From assembly GCA_964409695.1 (NCBI GenBank), contig CAYPDX010000053.1:1-8111 (forward strand): a DNA stretch of 8,111 nt, read 5' to 3'. Origin of the DNA: JABDAD01 sp964409695 (lineage in GTDB: Bacteria > Pseudomonadota > Alphaproteobacteria > Rickettsiales > Rickettsiaceae). Below the pieces are notes generated by a model. That model was not told the DNA's origin. It made no database searches and saw nothing but the letters and a program-made list of their open reading frames with translations. A program made the position numbers and the translations under genes. Positions 7,154 through 8,111 of this stretch are shown one piece after another (position 1 is the stretch's first letter; each line of letters opens with the position of its first letter).

Positions 7154-7698
7154 TAGAGTTTTTCTATTATAATGTTTTCATTAGAGTATACGCAGATACT
7201 AGCTGCAATTTTCATAGATTTTCTAGCTATTTCTTCGGCAGATAAATCGGTATTCTCAACTAAAGCCTTAGCTGCAGATCTAGCATAGAAGCCCCCAGAG
7301 CCAATAGTAGCTATATTATCTTCTGGTTCTATTACGTCACCATTGCCTGTTAAAACTAAAATATTTGAACTATCTGCAACTATAAGCATCGCATCTAATT
7401 TTCTTAAATATTTATCAGTGCGCCAGTCTTTAGCAAGTTCAACGCAGGCACGGAGTAGATGGTTGGAGTATTTCTCTAATTTTGCTTCTAATCTTTCAAA
7501 TAATGCAAAAGCATCAGCTGTTGAACCAGCAAATCCTGAGATTATTTTCCCGCCAGATAACCTTCTCAACTTATTCGTATTGGATTTGAAAATAGTAGCA
7601 CCGACGCTAACTTGACCATCGGCTGCCATAACTACTTCATTCCCTTTTTTTACGCATAAAATTGTGGTACCATGCATAGAGTTTTTAGAATCTGACAT
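7153..7698 (-). CDS. hslV: ATP-dependent protease peptidase subunit HslV (ClpQ)
   Basis: HslV is the proteasome-beta-like peptidase that forms a double hexameric chamber capped by HslU. The 181-aa precursor has a 10-residue leader, MSDSKNSMHG, then the catalytic Thr11 (Thr1 after self-cleavage) in TTILCVKK. Asp27 in AADGQVSVG and Lys43 in NTNKLRRL correspond to mature Asp17 and Lys33, completing the active site. Gly-rich segments GFAGSTADAFALFERLE (55-71) and IGSGGFYARSAAKAL (132-146) are typical. No strong ribosome site precedes the chosen ATG. An in-frame ATG at codon 8 (MHGTT) is a possible alternative start that would still give the same mature enzyme. The gene is the first of the five-gene minus-strand cluster and is divergent from the HIT gene. 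Confidence 0.97.
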   Translation of the reverse strand: MSDSKNSMHGTTILCVKKGNEVVMAADGQVSVGATIFKSNTNKLRRLSGGKIISGFAGSTADAFALFERLEAKLEKYSNHLLRACVELAKDWRTDKYLRKLDAMLIVADSSNILVLTGNGDVIEPEDNIATIGSGGFYARSAAKALVENTDLSAEEIARKSMKIAASICVYSNENIIIEKL

Positions 7699-7746
7699 TT
7701 AATTATCATTTTTATATTACTGAAGCTTCGTTCTTTATTTTTGACA

Positions 7747-7769
7747 TTCTTGTTATATATTCACAAGAA
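7747..7769. promoter_or_regulatory. Perfect inverted repeat in hslV/HIT divergent spacer, possible operator
   Basis: TTCTTGT (7747-7753) and ACAAGAA (7763-7769) form a perfect 7-bp inverted repeat around a 9-base AT-rich centre. It covers the -10 of the best hslV promoter candidate and lies about 72 bases upstream of the HIT gene. The spacing resembles that of the CIRCE heat-shock operator (9-bp arms, 9-base spacer), but the arm sequence differs. It has no T tail and lies between divergent genes, so an operator is more likely than a terminator. Confidence 0.4.
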
Positions 7770-7782
7770 GCTAGTTTTTAAA
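7754..7782 (-). promoter_or_regulatory. Candidate hslVU promoter
   Basis: On the minus strand TTTAAA (7782-7777) and TATATA (7759-7754) are separated by exactly 17 bases, each matching sigma-70 hexamers at 4 of 6 positions. It lies about 56 bases before the hslV start. In many proteobacteria hslVU is a heat-shock operon; I see no convincing heat-shock sigma (RpoH) promoter here. The AT-rich context makes this a weak call. Confidence 0.35.
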
Positions 7783-7840
7783 GGGCAATTATACAGATTT
7801 TACGAAAATATTTTAAAGTTATTTATTGAAGAGGTTGAAA

Positions 7841-8111
7841 ATGCAGAAAGAATACGATAAAGACAATATATTTGCAAAAATCATAAGAGGTGAAATTTCT
7901 TCGAAAATCATATATGAAGATGCTAATATCCTAGCATTTCATGACGCGTTTCCGGTAGCACCTGTGCATGTGCTTGTAATACCTAAAGCAGAATATATTG
8001 ATTTTCCTGATTTTATGGGAAAAGCAAGTGATGATGAAGTTTCTTATTTTTTTAAAAAACTTTCAGAAATAGCATATTCACTTAATTTAGAAAATGGCTA
8101 TAGAATTGTTG
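7841..8111 (+). CDS. HIT-family (histidine triad) nucleotide-binding protein, N-terminal part
   Basis: This frame is open for 90 codons to the window edge. It begins MQKEYDKDNIFAKIIRGEIS, which matches the start of HinT/HIT hydrolases (IFxKIIRGEIPS). The nucleotide-binding strand AFHDAFPVAPVHVLVIPK (32-49) carries the conserved D35, P41 and H43. The catalytic HxHxHxx triad, expected near residue 100, lies beyond the window, so activity cannot be confirmed. HIT enzymes hydrolyse purine nucleoside phosphoramidates or related AMP conjugates in the cytoplasm. The start is well supported by GAAGAGG (7828-7834). The gene diverges from hslV across 142 bases and may share regulation through the inverted repeat there. 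Confidence 0.93.
   Translation, partial: MQKEYDKDNIFAKIIRGEISSKIIYEDANILAFHDAFPVAPVHVLVIPKAEYIDFPDFMGKASDDEVSYFFKKLSEIAYSLNLENGYRIV

Noticed and set aside
7343..7615. Plus-strand open frame of 90 codons within hslV
   Set aside because: It is antisense to the conserved HslV core and is explained as a shadow frame.
7741..7746. Perfect TTGACA on the plus strand as a -35 for the HIT gene
   Set aside because: No reasonable -10 hexamer occurs 16 to 18 bases downstream (CAAGAA at 17), so a promoter cannot be supported.

Overview
The window looks like chromosome of an AT-rich alphaproteobacterium, most likely a member of the Rickettsiales. That placement is inferred from base composition, the A/T-ending codons, short intergenic gaps, an IS630-type transposase of the kind common in Rickettsiales genomes, and the style of the housekeeping proteins. 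No rRNA, tRNA or species marker is present to fix the taxon.

Layout. The left edge (1 to about 460) carries the N-terminal part of an IS630-family transposase on the minus strand, cut by the window edge. A 200-base AT-rich gap with no further gene follows. Then come a small plus-strand gene of unknown function (589-864) and a convergent minus-strand gene for an OmpW-like outer membrane beta-barrel (912-1589), separated by a hairpin placed to terminate both. From 7698 down to 1744 lies a tightly packed minus-strand cluster of five genes, in transcription order: hslV and hslU (ATP-dependent two-component protease; stop and start share one base), a RimJ/RimL-like GNAT acetyltransferase, a YifB/ComM-type AAA+ ATPase, and a membrane-anchored LTA-synthase/sulfatase-fold phosphoglycerol (or related) transferase whose start overlaps the comM stop by 8 nt. 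At the right edge a plus-strand HIT-family protein (7841 onward, cut by the edge) diverges from hslV. The 142-base divergent spacer contains a perfect 7-bp inverted repeat with a 9-base spacer that lies over the best hslV promoter candidate.

How the genes fit together. HslV and HslU form one protease. The other cluster members are not an obvious pathway: comM is a DNA-processing (branch migration/transformation) factor, and the LTA-synthase-like enzyme and OmpW belong to the envelope. Shared transcription is suggested only by spacing and overlaps.

Overall this is an ordinary core region with a mobile element at one end. I saw no convincing novel multi-gene system. The items most worth a second look are the inverted repeat in the hslV/HIT spacer, the unexplained 91-codon gene beside the IS element, and the LTA-synthase-like enzyme translationally coupled to comM.
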